64,000 bases of DNA from Cricetomys ansorgei (GCA_026225945.1 JAMJFZ010000818.1:1926001-1990000), one strand, 5' to 3'; shown: positions 51,729-62,589, numbered from the stretch's first letter. The notes: generated from the sequence alone by a model not told the origin. Translations and numbers: made by a program.

Positions 51729-52921
51729 GACTCAAACCATTGATTCCTATGCCAGAAGACACTGTTCCCACATTACAGATAAGGAAACCAAGGTCATTCT
51801 CAGAGAGCCTAACTGCTACAGAGACCTACAAGCTGCTACAAGCTACAAGACAGTTTACAACTGTCTCCTGTATCCAGACACACCAAAGAAGGAACTTCCA
51901 GAATGTTCTGCACTGATGGCCTGTTTTTACTCTACCATAAGCCAAGCTCCCTGGTGTGCAGGTTTTTCCCATGGAGACATCAACAGACACTCAATTAGCT
52001 TTTGTCTAGAGGCAGCCAGATCTTTGAGTACCGTGCCCGCAGGTAAGTGGGGCCCTGCATGGGGCCTTGATTTCAGTGACCCCTGGGGTCATCCTGGCAG
52101 GAGACCACAGCTTCCCTTTGACAGGTCAGTGGGATTCCTGACAGTCACCCCAGTATTCCTCCTGTTTAGAGGGAGGCTAATCACTGCTCAGCAGTTTGCG
52201 GTCCTGCTCTGAAAAGCCCCATTATTCCTCGCTCAAGAGTCCTGGTGTCTCTGGCTTCAAGGGAAGAAAAGAGCCACACACTGATTTGGGATGCAATTTG
52301 GGTTTGAAGAGGATCTCTGTGCTCTCGGGGGTAGGCAGTCACCCTCATCTAAGGCCTTGCCCGGGGCTGCACCGGCTCCTCTCACAAGACAAAACGAAGA
52401 TACGGTGATCATTTCCTCCCTGTGTGACCCCAACGCTCTGCCCCACCCCCAGCATCCAGGGGAATGAATGTGCAGGCCCAGGCCCAGAGGAATCCCCGCT
52501 GGGACCGGACCTTCCCTCTTCCTCCTCACACCCTTCCACACACTTGAGCACAAACACCTGGACACACAGCTTTCCTCTAAAGCTGCTTCTTTACCCAGCC
52601 AGGTGACACTGGAGTGTGGGACACTGTCCGCCTCATTAGGAGACCCCTAAGAGTCTGCCTGGAGTTCTTGATTTTTCTACCAACTGTGCTAGCCTGGGAG
52701 ACAGCACTGAGGGGGTCCAACAGTGGAAGTCGTTCACTCTAAGACACGTAGTCTTCCAGCTCCGTCCTGGCCGGTTCCACTGCCGTATAGACCCACCGAG
52801 TTTCATTATGATCCAGGCTCCGCACCTGTTTATTTAGCAAATGCCATTTCAGTCCATCTGACCACATGCCAGAAGACACTATTTGATTATCCACCTGTAG
52901 CAAGAGAATCTAAAGGGAGTT
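51729..52921. other. Unassigned sequence with MIR remnant
   Basis: 'acattacagataaggaaacc' (51771-51790) is a sense MIR core. The rest shows no gene; frames on both strands at 52257-52606 lack domains. Confidence 0.45.
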
Positions 52922-53728
52922 TGTAGCAGCACATCTACTGGGCGGGTCACCGGGGAAGACACGGAGGCATATTTCATAACTGCACACCCTGCCAGACCTC
53001 AGCAGAGGGAACCACTGTCTCGGCCAGCATCGTCTTCAACAGTGGAACCCCAAGCGTCTCAGCTCAGGTGTTTTTATTGGTTCAGCACTCCTCAGGTGCA
53101 GATCATAAGCAATCAAACATCCCCCCCCCACACTGTTAGGGCAAGCCGGGCGGGTTTCTAAGGAACCACGAGACACGGACCGCTGTAACATATATGAGGC
53201 ATTTATTGATTACCGGCGCGTGTCCGGGTCCCGCCTATCCCACGCAGGAGATGAGCATGGCGGGCCCCGATCCCTTCCCCCCCAGCCCTTTTATCGGGTT
53301 AGGGCAAAGGGGTCTGTGGATGGGGGCTCATGCAGCTGATTGGCTCTGAGCTCTCTATGTTAGACTAATTGGTCGGGAGTTTCGCACGCGCGGGATCCAG
53401 GGGGGGCGTGGTCAACCTGTGCCCTTGGACTAGCCCCTTGGGACAGGGTGGCTCCTGGTATGCTGGGGAAGGACGAATCCTGCTGATAAGCTTAATGGTC
53501 ATTTCCCTGTGGGTGGGGAGGAGACTGAAGAGTACTGTTAATGGCCGTACTTGGGAAGGCATTTCCCCCTATATGTGATTGCATTTCTATGTTTCATATT
53601 TCTTAAACCCTTTCACCACCAGAATTCCAACACCTGTAAACAATGCAGACCGCCAAGACCTAGGCTAGCCCCTCATCCAACAGTGCATAAAACATTTTAC
53701 ACCTAACTAAAAATAAACTTCTACAACA
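52922..53728 (-). mobile_element. Solo LTR, unassigned class-II-type family, copy 3, split
   Basis: Same family as 14887-15206 and 36182-36519. It starts TGTAGCAGC and ends CTACAACA, with flanks GGAGTT (52916-52921) and GAAGTT (53729-53734) matching 5/6. It is interrupted at 53134-53615 by a second LTR; outer parts are 52922-53133 and 53616-53728. Confidence 0.85.
53134..53615 (-). mobile_element. Nested, CpG-rich solo LTR of a second family
   Basis: A 482-bp insertion with imperfect inverted ends (TGTTAGGG at the left, CCCTTTCA at the right). Flanks CCACAC and CCACCA agree at 4/6. On its sense (minus) strand it carries CCAAT ('gccaatcag', about 53337-53345), a TATA-like GATAAAAGGG (53286-53295) and AATAAA (53202-53207) in promoter-to-polyA order. 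About two dozen CpGs remain, suggesting a recent insertion. No internal retroviral genes are present. The family is not named; class II is likely from length and layout. Confidence 0.8.
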
Positions 53729-53754
53729 GAAGTTTCTTCGTGTGTTTAATTTAC

Positions 53755-53805
53755 AGACTATGTGGGAGGCCCTGGGCTTGATCCCCAGCACTGACTGGGA
53801 AGCAA
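53755..53805 (+). mobile_element. ID SINE fragment
   Basis: 'ggaggccctgggcttgatcc' followed by 'ccagcactgac'. Head lost. Confidence 0.65.
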
Positions 53806-53959
53806 ACAGACATCACAAATGTCAGGGGTAATAGGACCCACCCTATTGCCCTTTCATTCAATGCTCTGGAGTGTGAGCATCAGGACCCGTCACAGCCCTT
53901 CTAGGTGTGGATAACCAGCAAGAAAACAGAAGGCAATGTGTATGGTAAAGAAGGTTGGG

Positions 53960-54020
53960 AGAAGGAAGAGGGATGGAGGGAGGGAGGGAAGGACGGACGG
54001 AGGGAGGGAGGGAGGAAGAG
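53960..54020 (+). repeat. (GGGA)n purine tract
   Basis: 'ggagggagggagggaaggac' and 'ggagggagggagggagga'. Confidence 0.92.
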
Positions 54021-54194
54021 AAGGGCACGGACCCAATTGGATCAGTATTTCAGAAGAGCAATGAAAACAGGTTGGATGCGCGCGATCACTGGGCTCTGCT
54101 TGGACTACAGAATTATGCTGCCTCTCTGAAACTTAAACGTAACCAGGAATGCTGTGTTTTATCCGACTACATACCTCCCAACACGCAAATGTAC

Positions 54195-54300
54195 TTTTGG
54201 AGACAGACTCTCACTGTGTAGCTGAGGCTAACCCCGAACTCATGGTCCTCCTGCCTCTGCCACCTGAGCCCGGGAATCCTGGGCATGCGTTTTTACACCC
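54195..54300 (-). mobile_element. B1-like SINE, antisense
   Basis: 'tttggagacagactctcact', 'gctaaccccgaactcatggt' and 'cgggaatcctgggcatgcg'. Confidence 0.75.
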
Positions 54301-54431
54301 AGAACATTTCCTTTTTGCAGTTGAGGAAAAGGAGGCTTAGAACTGAGAGCCATTTCCCTTGTTGATGGGGCCCAGGCAGCAACCACAGCCGGGTGAGTCT
54401 GGATATCTAAAGCCAGAATCAGAGCGCAAGA

Positions 54432-54640
54432 GAGGGAGGGTCTCATGTAGCCCAGGCTAGCCACAAACTCACTGTGTGGACATGGATGAATTGAACTTCT
54501 GAGCCTCCTGCCTCCAGCACCCAAGTGCTTGGATGACAGGGGTGAACCACCACACTTGGTATACACAGTCTTGGACATGGGCCCAGGGCCTCTTCCATGC
54601 TGGGTAAGCACGCTACCCACTGAGCCACACCCCCAGCACC
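54432..54640 (-). mobile_element. B4-type SINE, antisense
   Basis: Inverted B1 ('agggtctcatgtagcccagg', 'aagtgcttggatgacagggg') then inverted ID ('gtaagcacgctacccactga', 'gccacacccccagc'). Confidence 0.82.
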
Positions 54641-55239
54641 TGCATTAAGAGCAGGTGCACCGTGGGTTTGACTCAGATTGAAGGAGATTGCCGCTCCCTT
54701 CTCTCTGACCACACGCTTGTTACCAGCACATCTCGGGGGACCTTGGTGGCCACCGTCCAACATGCAGAGACACAACAGGTCTCCATAACAACCACACCAC
54801 CTCACCTGTGAGACTGAAGCAGGCTCCAAATCCTGACAGAAGGTAACACGCTCCCGATTTCCGTGGTATTAGTAAGAGGTGGAGATTGCCATAAATGACT
54901 CACAATGTGTCGATCAAGCGACACCAGGAAGATGTGTTTATTTTTTATTTTGTTACTCCCCTACACAGCTCGTGTTTCCGCAGCCTTCCTCCACCGGGGG
55001 TTCTCGCACCCGCCTTCTCTTTTTGAAGTATGTTGGGTTCATATTTTATTCATGATAAGATTTGACAGAGGCTGAGCAGTCAGGGTCTCGGTTTGCACCT
55101 CTACCCTGGTGGTCAGCACAGCTGGAGGGAAAACACAGGCTCCTACTGGCTCTTAGGACATGCTGGCTCTTCTGGCATGGCCAAGAAGGGACATGGCTAT
55201 GAAGGGGAAGGGTAGTCCCTGTTCTTATGTAGCTGACAT
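54641..55239. other. Unassigned sequence
   Basis: No repeat or gene recognised. Confidence 0.35.
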
Positions 55240-55455
55240 GCCTGGTGCTGACTTAGACCCAGGGCCTTGCCTGTGGTAGGTAAGAGCTCCCTAGCCAACT
55301 AGCTCCCCCCGACACCACGTTCTGTTTAACCCTTTCAGTTCTTAGACACAGTTTTGTTAAACTGCCCAGGCTGGTCTTGAACTCTATCTGTAGCCCAGGA
55401 AGGCTTGTGATCCTCCTGCCTCAGCCTCTGAGGAGCTGGGTCTCTAAGCCCAGCT
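55240..55455 (-). mobile_element. ID remnant then B1, both antisense
   Basis: 'cccagggccttgcctgtggt' (ID, about 55240-55310) and 'aactgcccaggctggtcttg', 'cctcagcctctgaggagctg' (B1, about 55340-55455). Confidence 0.7.
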
Positions 55456-55852
55456 TCGATTGTTACAATGGTTGTGCTGTGTTGGGGCAGGGCTTCACTC
55501 CTTGCTGGGGGCTCACTGGGGTGCCAGTTGCTGAGAAGCCCACTGTAATCTGTTTTTCTGAGGCAAGTGCATGGTTTGAATGCTGTGTCTCCAGAGGTTC
55601 ACATGCTGGAAGCCTGGGCCTCAGTCACTGCTGAGGTCTCGGAACTTAGCGAGAGACAGCTCACAGGAAACACTACAAGCAGAAGAGGTTAATGTAGCAC
55701 TCTTGGGACCCGGCTTTGTTCCTTTGAGAGCAGATTGTAACAGAGCAAGCCTGACCTCCAAATGCCTCTGGCTTCCTGCCTGGCCAGGGCCACCTTCCTC
55801 CTTGCTCACACCATTACGACACCATGGGCCCCAAGGCCCTCACCAGGGGCTG

Positions 55853-55910
55853 ACGGGGGGGGGGGGTAGGGGTGGGGAGGTGGAGGGGTGGGGGGGTGAG
55901 AGGGGGGGTG
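55853..55910 (+). repeat. G-rich tract
   Basis: Runs of 3-12 G separated by one to three bases, with strong G-quadruplex potential on the plus strand. Confidence 0.9.
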
Positions 55911-56126
55911 CTGGCAGCCTCCGAGCCGAAGAAACCTCTTTGCTTTACAAACTATCCTGTACCTAGCCTGCAGTGTTTCATTGAAAACCTAGGGCGTACC
56001 CCTAGGAAAGAGCAAAGCCATCAGACATGCGTCCTGTGAGCCTGGGCTCCCACTCCATAATGTATCCGGTAGAAATAATGGAGGAGGCGACCAGAGGGTT
56101 CAGTCGAACTTTTTCCTTTAGCCAGA

Positions 56127-56127
56127 A

Positions 56128-56162
<35 letters not shown>

Positions 56163-56183
56163 ATGAATAAATAAGTAAATAAA
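56127..56183 (+). repeat. (AAAT)n microsatellite
   Basis: About 14 AAAT units with GAAT/GTAA variants near the right end. Confidence 0.95.
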
Positions 56184-56322
56184 CTCTACTGTGCAGCAAC
56201 TTTATAAAGGAGTGGCCGAAAATCCATGGGAAAGAGTTGAAGCCACCCAAGAGATGAATCTAAATAATGACATCGGAATCCGTGGGCAGAAATTCTACAC
56301 CATACCCATTTGATAGCGAGTT

Positions 56323-56386
56323 TTAAGAAATTTAAGAATTTAAGAAAATTCAAGAAATTTAAGAAATTAACAAATTTAAAAATTTG
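56323..56386 (+). repeat. A/T-rich tandem repeat, 9-11-bp unit
   Basis: Repeated 'aagaaatttaagaatttaag' pattern with single-base drift, about six units. Confidence 0.85.
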
Positions 56387-56465
56387 ACCTTTTTTCTTTA
56401 GACCCAGATATTTTCTGAATTTTCTAAGACCACCCATCACTTACACATCCTGTCAAAAATTCGGA

Positions 56466-56772
56466 CAGGGCTGGAGAGAGGACTTGGTGGGTAAAGCAAT
56501 TACCATTCAAACATGAGGACCTGAGTTCAAATCCCAGGCACCAGTGTAAAGCCAGGTGCTGTGAACTGAGCCTAGAATCCCAGTTGTCCTGTGGGGAAAG
56601 AGATGTAGGAGATTCCCCGGGAATTTGAAGACCACCTGCCTGGAGTATGAAGTGTCACACAAGGAGACCTGGTCTCAAACAAGACGGTCAGTGAGGACCA
56701 AACTCCCGAGGAGGTCCTCTGACCTCCACATGTACATTACGGCACACGTGTGTACCCTCGTACACACACAGA
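56466..56772 (+). mobile_element. B4A/RSINE1-type SINE, full length
   Basis: 'ggctggagagaggacttggt', 'gacctgagttcaaatcccag', 'ggagacctggtctcaaacaa', 'gaggtcctctgacctccaca' and a CA-type end. About 305 bp, the whole composite. Confidence 0.9.
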
Positions 56773-57269
56773 GGAGGGGGGACGCTATGCATTTAAATCA
56801 GTCGATCCATCAATCAACCAACCAACCAACCAATCTGTCACCAATCCATCTTGCTATATCTGGCTGCCTTTTGTTGTGAATAAGTCCCTAAGCCAAGGCA
56901 TGTCACGGCCAAGGTCACGATCTATAGTCATTGCTGCTAAAGGGCTCCCGCCCAGTTGGGTCAACTGAGGTGTGTGTCCTGGATGGCCTCGTTAATGGTG
57001 CCATGTAAGGCTTGTGAAATCAAGATGGGTTGCTTAAAAGAGGCTGGCCCTGGGGACATGGGGCTGTTTATCTCCCCTGAGTTATTTTTATTGGTCTGTA
57101 AATTGGACATTCCTCCTTGGGAGCCTCCTGCAGCTGCTGAGAGGAAGGACCTCAGCAGCCCACGCAGGGGTGGGAGACACATGGCCTGGGAAGCAGCAGG
57201 GACAGTGTTTGCTCAGCCTGAGAGGAGGCAGGTAGAGGCGATGCTGGAGTAGATGAGGTAAAACCACAG
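56773..57269. other. Unassigned sequence, possibly conserved
   Basis: Short (ACCA)n at 56815-56833. About 56990-57130 is repeat-free with 'tcgttaatggtgccatgtaa' and 'gttatttttattggtctgta' and could be a conserved element. No gene recognised. Confidence 0.35.
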
Positions 57270-57455
57270 GCAGGAGCACTGAGAGGACAGCAGGCTCGCA
57301 AAGCCCTGGGTTCTATCCCCAGCACTGTGTAAACTCAGACTGCTAGTTCACAACTGTAATCCCAGGACTGGGGAGATGGAGGCAAGCAGGACGATCGGTT
57401 TGAGGTTTTCCTCAGCTATAGAAAGTTCGAAGCCAGCCTCTGCTACCTGAGACCT
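57270..57455 (+). mobile_element. ID+B1 composite SINE
   Basis: 'aaagccctgggttctatccc', 'cacaactgtaatcccaggac' and 'gttcgaagccagcctctgct'. Confidence 0.8.
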
Positions 57456-57468
57456 AAGGCATTCCTTC

Positions 57469-57473
<5 letters not shown>

Positions 57474-57510
<37 letters not shown>

Positions 57511-57585
57511 TCGTCTGTGCTAAGGATCAGACTCAGGGCCTCAGGCATGTTAGACAAGTTCTCCATCATGAGCCACGCCCCAGCC
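57474..57585 (-). mobile_element. (TG)n plus antisense ID-like SINE
   Basis: About 18 TG units (57474-57510), then 'gctaaggatcagactcaggg' and 'catcatgagccacgccccag', an inverted ID head. Confidence 0.75.
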
Positions 57586-57624
57586 ACACCCTCATTCCAA
57601 TCATTCTTTGATCCTGTGGTTTTT

Positions 57625-57712
57625 ACTTTATGAGTCAACTTGGCTGGACCACAGCATTCAGATACCTGATCAAACATTATTCTGGATGTTTCTGCGACGG
57701 CATTTTTTTTTC
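57625..57712. mobile_element. Possible MaLR-era LTR scrap
   Basis: 'atgagtcaacttggctggac' and 'tcaaacattattctggatgt' resemble an old mammal-wide LTR or DNA element. Family uncertain. Confidence 0.35.
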
Positions 57713-57734
57713 CCCTAATACAATTGACATTTGG

Positions 57735-57925
57735 ACTTAGAGGTGCAGCTCGTTGGTACGGAACTTATCCAGCACGAAGGTCCTGGGTTTGACATCTAGA
57801 ACCTCTGCCCACATGTCAGAGCCCGTGAGTGTTCTGAGGCAGCTCGCAGGAGTCCGATGGCCCCAGAGAGCCATCTAGATCGACAGGCTCCATGGCAGAC
57901 ACCTTTACCTGCTGAGCCATGTCAC
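57735..57925. mobile_element. ID-like and B3A-type remnants facing each other
   Basis: Sense ID-like 57735-57800 ('aaggtcctgggtttgacatc') and an antisense tRNA-like head at 57870-57925 ('cacctttacctgctgagcca'). Confidence 0.55.
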
Positions 57926-58034
57926 AAACCTGACATTTGGATAGTAAGTAGGCTTTCCATCAAGCATGTTACAGTCCGACATGGTGGGTTGGCTCTCGTC
58001 TCATCAGCCGGAGGTCTTGGTGGAAAAAGAAAAC

Positions 58035-58155
58035 CCAGGTGATAGGACCTATTGTAATTCTAGCACTCAGGAAACTAAGACAGAAGATTGGATTTTTGAA
58101 GCCAACCTGGGCTACCTAGAAAAACCTTGTCTCAAACAAGAACAAAAACAAAGCA
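58035..58155 (+). mobile_element. Degenerate B1
   Basis: 'ctattgtaattctagcactc', 'gaagccaacctgggctacct' and 'aaccttgtctcaaacaagaa'. Confidence 0.75.
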
Positions 58156-58174
58156 CTAGTCCAGGTAAGGAAAG

Positions 58175-58194
58175 CACACACACACAGACACACA

Positions 58195-58235
<41 letters not shown>
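58175..58235 (+). repeat. (CA)n microsatellite
   Basis: About 28 CA units with CAGA/CAAA interruptions. Confidence 0.94.
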
Positions 58236-58236
<1 letters not shown>

Positions 58237-58263
58237 AAGAAAGGAGGAGAAAAAATTAAAAAT

Positions 58264-58445
58264 ACTTTATTTTATTTTATGGGTGTTGGTGTTTTGTCTG
58301 CATGTACGTCTGTGCCCTGTCTGTGGCTTGCACCCACAGAGGTCAGAAGTGGGTATCAGGTCCCCTGGGACTTGGGTCCTGGGAAACAAATCCAGGTTCT
58401 CTGGAAGAGCAGTCAGTGCTATTATCCCTGAGCCATCTCTCCAAC
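58264..58445 (-). mobile_element. B2/B3 SINE, antisense
   Basis: 'ttttattttatgggtgttgg', 'cacagaggtcagaagtgggt' and 'ttatccctgagccatctctc'. Confidence 0.88.
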
Positions 58446-58517
58446 TGGCAAAATATTTTAACGTTTAAATAAAAGGAAAAAGCCTTGGGGACTGGAGAGC
58501 CAGTTTACCTATGTACC

Positions 58518-58606
58518 TCTTCTCTGTCTGTCTGTCATCTGTCTATCTCTCCACCTGTCTATCTCCTATCTGCCTACCTATCTATCATCTATCTATCATC
58601 TGTCAA
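58518..58606 (+). repeat. (TCTA/TCTG)n microsatellite
   Basis: Interrupted 'ctatctatcatctatctatc' array. Confidence 0.93.
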
Positions 58607-58699
58607 TCTAATTCTCAACCCTCCCCCGACCCTGCCCCTCTCCCTGCTGGCACCTGCTGATGTCAGAACCTGGGACAGACACATAAGCTTCAGAAAATA

Positions 58700-58850
58700 A
58701 TGGTATCCTGGTGGGGTGGCTTAGGCGCCCACTGCCAAGCCTGATAACCTGAGCCGGATCCCTGGGGAGGAGAGAACTGATTCCTGTCCTCTGATGTCCA
58801 CGCGTGGGCTGCTCCCCTCCCCCCACAGTAAATAAATAAATAATAAAAAT
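58700..58850 (+). mobile_element. B3A-type SINE, sense
   Basis: 'cactgccaagcctgataacc', 'aggagagaactgattcctgt' and 'taaataaataaataataaaa' tail. Confidence 0.85.
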
Positions 58851-58984
58851 CAATAAGTAAATGTAATTGAAAATTTTTAAAGGAAGGGACTGGAGTGGAG
58901 CAGCTTTAAGACCCTGGGTTCAACCCCCAGGGCTGCTATTGATTAACCAATTAATTAAAGGTGATCAGATGAGGGAAGTTCCGA

Positions 58985-59280
58985 GGGCTCAGGGGATGAA
59001 GCACTTGCCATTCAAGTCTGAGGACCAGATTTCAGATCCTTGGCACCCACACGAAACAGCTGCATGGGCCTGGAAACCTACCCGTAATCCTAGCTCACAG
59101 GAGGTAGACAGGGAGTCCCCAGGGCAAGCTGGCTGCCCAGGCTAGCCTGGTCAGCCAACTCCAGGCCAACCATCTTGATAAATAGAGAGTGATCAAGATA
59201 GCCATCCAGGTCAACCTTTGGCCTCCACACACACGTGGTCCGTGCACAATTAAACATGCATCTACACGAACAAGCAAGAC
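58985..59280 (+). mobile_element. B4A/RSINE1-type SINE
   Basis: 'gcttgccattcaagtctga'-like ID head region, 'gtaatcctagctcacaggag', 'gtcagccaactccaggccaa' and 'aacctttggcctccacacac'. Confidence 0.85.
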
Positions 59281-59843
59281 AATCATAGAAGGTACCGGAA
59301 TGTTCTAACGACGTGAGTCAGGCCTAGGGAGTGTGTTCACGGTACTACTGCCCTGCACACACACCTTCCCGTGTTTGTTTAGAGCTGGAACCCTTTGCCC
59401 CTCCTCCTTCTGGTAGACCTACCCTTTCGGGGCTTTGTTCTTATCTTCCAGTGGCACAGAGCCCAGGTACACAGTAGGTGCTCCCTAAATGCTTGTTAAG
59501 TGAATGGATATAAGCTAAGAAAGAGCTTTGCTCCCAGCCTGCATGTGGTGGCTGTGGCTGGGGGGTGGAGGACAGGTAATGCTGGGACTTTACATCTGCC
59601 CGGAGCTCATGGCGCCAGGTCCTGGACTCCCAATATCTAGCCCTGCCAAGTGGGTGCTGTTTGTCCACATATTCAATTCATATAATCCATTGGTAGATGC
59701 AAAGCTATGATTTCAACCTGACCTTGGAAGCATGCGTGGCATACTCTCTGCCCACTACAGGTGTAGGCCTACAAGTGACAGGGAGACCCAAGAGGAGAAG
59801 GAGCCACAGGTAGGGATGGGACTCATCATAAGGTTGCTGAGGC
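59281..59843. other. Unassigned sequence with ancient-repeat scrap
   Basis: 'gtacacagtaggtgctccct' then 'aaatgcttgttaagtgaatg' (59467-59507) is an ancient MIR/L2-era word. No gene recognised. Confidence 0.4.
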
Positions 59844-60012
59844 GCTGGAGAGATGGTTCACTGGTTAAGAGCACTGGCTGCTCTTGCAGAGGACCAGGGT
59901 TCAATTCCCAGCATCCACATGTCAGGTCATAACTGTCTGTAACTCCAGTTCCAGAGGATCCAAAACCCTTAACACAGACATAGGATACCAATGTACATGA
60001 AATAAAAGTGGG
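59844..60012 (+). mobile_element. B3 SINE, sense
   Basis: 'gcgctggagagatggttcac', 'ggttcaattcccagcatcca', 'ctgtaactccagttccagag' and 'catgaaataaaagtgggaaa'. Confidence 0.93.
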
Positions 60013-60619
60013 AAAAAAGGGGAGGGTGCGGAGACCACGGAGGCACACACCCGGCTCTGAGGGGATACGGCACCTAACGCAGCTCCCCTGCACTCACAGC
60101 CTCTTCCTGTGTTGTTCTCTCTGTCATGACTTGTCTGGCCCGGGTTTCGTGGCTGCAGGCTTCTGTTTCCTGATGCCAGTACAGGGGCCTCAGCAGGTCT
60201 GTCTTCCTTGACCACCCAAGTCACTGCTGAAGCAGCTAATTAGAGAACGGGGGTGTGGCTGTGGGAAGTCTCATCTGGTGCCCCGTGGAGCTGTTATTTA
60301 ATTTTTGATCATTTTTCAAGTTTTCCCAATGGTGCGTTGTAAGCACCTGCCCCTCGAGGGGCCAGAAGAAACCTTCTCGTCCCTGGGTGGTTGAAAAGGA
60401 GTCAAGAAGCTCTCCTGTTCAATTTGTCAGGTTCTCTCTCTCGGCAAATCAAACCATCTGGACCTCTACGGACGGAGCACGGGGGTCTTAGCCAAGGCAC
60501 ATGGGAGCCCAGAGCACACAGTCAAGTCACTTTGGCCATTAGACTCTCACCTCCCAGCTCCAGGAGACCCCGGAGCGCCAGAGAGCAAGTGTGCTAAATC
60601 CTGATTGCTTTTATGATGG
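60013..60619. other. Unassigned sequence, possibly conserved part
   Basis: 60210-60480 is repeat-free with A/T words such as 'gttatttaatttttgatcat'. No gene recognised. Confidence 0.35.
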
Positions 60620-60709
60620 GTGTGCCTGGTCCCGGTGACCATGTGTGTGTGTGTGTGTGTGTGTATGTTTGTGGCGGGGAGGCGAGGGGGGCGTGCCTGG
60701 TCCTGGTGA

Positions 60710-60758
<49 letters not shown>

Positions 60759-60796
60759 TGGGGGGGAAGTAAGGGGGGCGTGCCTGGTCCTGGTGA

Positions 60797-60842
<46 letters not shown>

Positions 60843-60879
60843 GGGGGGGAGGTAAGGGGGGCATGCCTGGTCCTGGTGA

Positions 60880-60919
<40 letters not shown>

Positions 60920-61012
60920 ACGCATTTGTGTGTGTATATGTGTGTACATGTGTGTGTATGTGTGCATATGTGTGTGTGTGTATGTTTGTATTTGTGCTGT
61001 GTGTGTGTTCGT
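60620..61012 (+). repeat. VNTR with unique core plus (TG)n, four units
   Basis: The 20-bp core 'gtgcctggtcctggtgaccg' recurs at about 60621, 60691, 60779 and 60861 (spacing about 70, 88, 82 bp). Each core is followed by a TG run and a 'tgtggggggaggtaaggggg'-type spacer. A degenerate TG/TATG tail runs to 61012. Long frames on both strands are artefacts. Confidence 0.95.
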
Positions 61013-61019
61013 ATGGATT

Positions 61020-61180
61020 CACACACATGTGGAGGTCAGAGGTCAACCTCAGTGTTGTTCCTCAGGCTCTATCCACCTTGTTTCCTGAGACAGAAGCCTT
61101 TTCTGGCCTGAACTCTCAGACTAAGACTAGTCTAGGCTGGCTTACCAGTGACTCCCAGGCCACAGGCTAGTCTCCCCTCC
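61020..61180 (-). mobile_element. B4A/RSINE1-type SINE, antisense, partial
   Basis: 'tgtggaggtcagaggtcaac', 'gctctatccaccttgtttcc' and 'tgagacagaagccttttctg' in inverted order. The VNTR sits at its tail. Confidence 0.72.
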
Positions 61181-61735
61181 CCACCTCTGACCTGGCTGAT
61201 GCATGGGAGTGTCTAGGCCTCAGGCCTAGGCTCTAGGCTCTAGGCCTCAGTTTCTTCCTCTGAAAAAATGGGACTCATCACAATGCTGACCACACAACAT
61301 TGTTCTGACAACCTCACTAGCTGAGTAATATTATGAGACCGACATGTGTGGCCTTTCCCTCTCTTGGGCCATGGATGCGGGCTTAGGATGCACGTGGCGA
61401 AGCTTAAGGACCTCACACCTCCAGGGGGCCCTGGAGCAGGCTGGATGGTGGAGAGCCAAGGCGTGGTGATGGGGTGAGTTTAGGGTGGTGGACATGCCGT
61501 GTGGGCCTCAGCTACTGCTGTCCACCATCATACCCAGGGGCTCCGCATCTACCAACCAACCACACGCTGTGAATATTTGGAGAAAAATTACACGTGTACT
61601 GAACACGTCAAGGCATTTTTCTCGTCAAGATTCTCTAACCAGAATACTCGATTATTTCCGTAGCATTTGTACGGTGTCTGGTGTCAGAAGTCACCTGGAG
61701 ATGGCTTAACGTAAATGTGCGCCTGGGTGCCTGCA
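61181..61735. other. Unassigned sequence
   Basis: Short tandem/palindromic 'ctaggctctaggctctaggc' near 61228. No gene recognised. Confidence 0.4.
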
Positions 61736-61736
61736 G

Positions 61737-61774
61737 AGTGTGTGTGTGTGTGTGTGTGTGTGCATCCATGCCTG

Positions 61775-61811
<37 letters not shown>
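61737..61811 (+). repeat. Two (TG)n runs
   Basis: TG runs at 61737-61763 and 61778-61811, separated by 'catccatgcctgaag'. Confidence 0.95.
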
Positions 61812-61812
<1 letters not shown>

Positions 61813-62589
61813 TGGAAGCAGCCTCCATTGGAAAGACACCTGTGGCCTGTTTTCATGTCAAGCTAGTGCTGTCTCCCATAATGCTCCCAGCCAACAGGTG
61901 ACAGAATAACTAGTAACTTAGACAGCACCCATCTCACACCCGTCTGTCCCCACCCCAAGCTTCCTCTTCTCTCTGGTGTATATTGAGCAGAACCATCTTC
62001 CTATGATCCTGGGAATGGAATCCCTCTGCAACTTGGCAGCCTGCACCTCAGTGATCTTTCAAGACTCAGCTTTTACAAAAAGTGTTTACTGTGCATTGAT
62101 TGTGTTCTAAGATATCTGCAGCTCTCTGTTTACCCCTGTGCAAGATAAGTAACAACATGAAGCCTACCTTGTAGTGACAAAAGAGAACCAGGAAGGGGCG
62201 GAGTCAGACACTGGGACCAGGTCTCATGGGTGCTGGCACCTTTGTACCACAGTGCTTCTGATGTCTGAGTCCTCCCCTAGGATGTGGTACCCACCCTCTA
62301 GCCCAACAGTGTGCCCTGGGCAATGCTCTCCCTTCCCATAAAGCTGGGTTTTCTCTGCTTGTCTGTGGATCTCTGGGCCTCATTCATCCATTCTGAATGT
62401 AACAGATAGAATGTGACACTGCACAGGGCCCTGGAACACAGATGTGGTCCCCTGCCTTGAGGGCTCCGCAGCAAGGGATAGAAGCATACATAGACGGTGG
62501 CCTTGGGGGTCTGTCATCTGTAACAAAGGAAACAAAGAAAGTAGACCAAAATATTAGTGTGTTATAAAAGGTACCCTAAAAATGTCCAT
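61812..62589. other. Unassigned sequence
   Basis: No repeat or gene recognised. Confidence 0.35.

Noticed and set aside
51139..51916. Poly-His (minus) and Asp/Gly-rich (plus) open frames
   Set aside because: Direct translation of the GAT/GGT array. No flanking coding structure.
60547..61088. Overlapping Cys/Val-rich and His/Thr-rich frames of 118-159 codons
   Set aside because: Translation of the TG-bearing VNTR in several frames at once.
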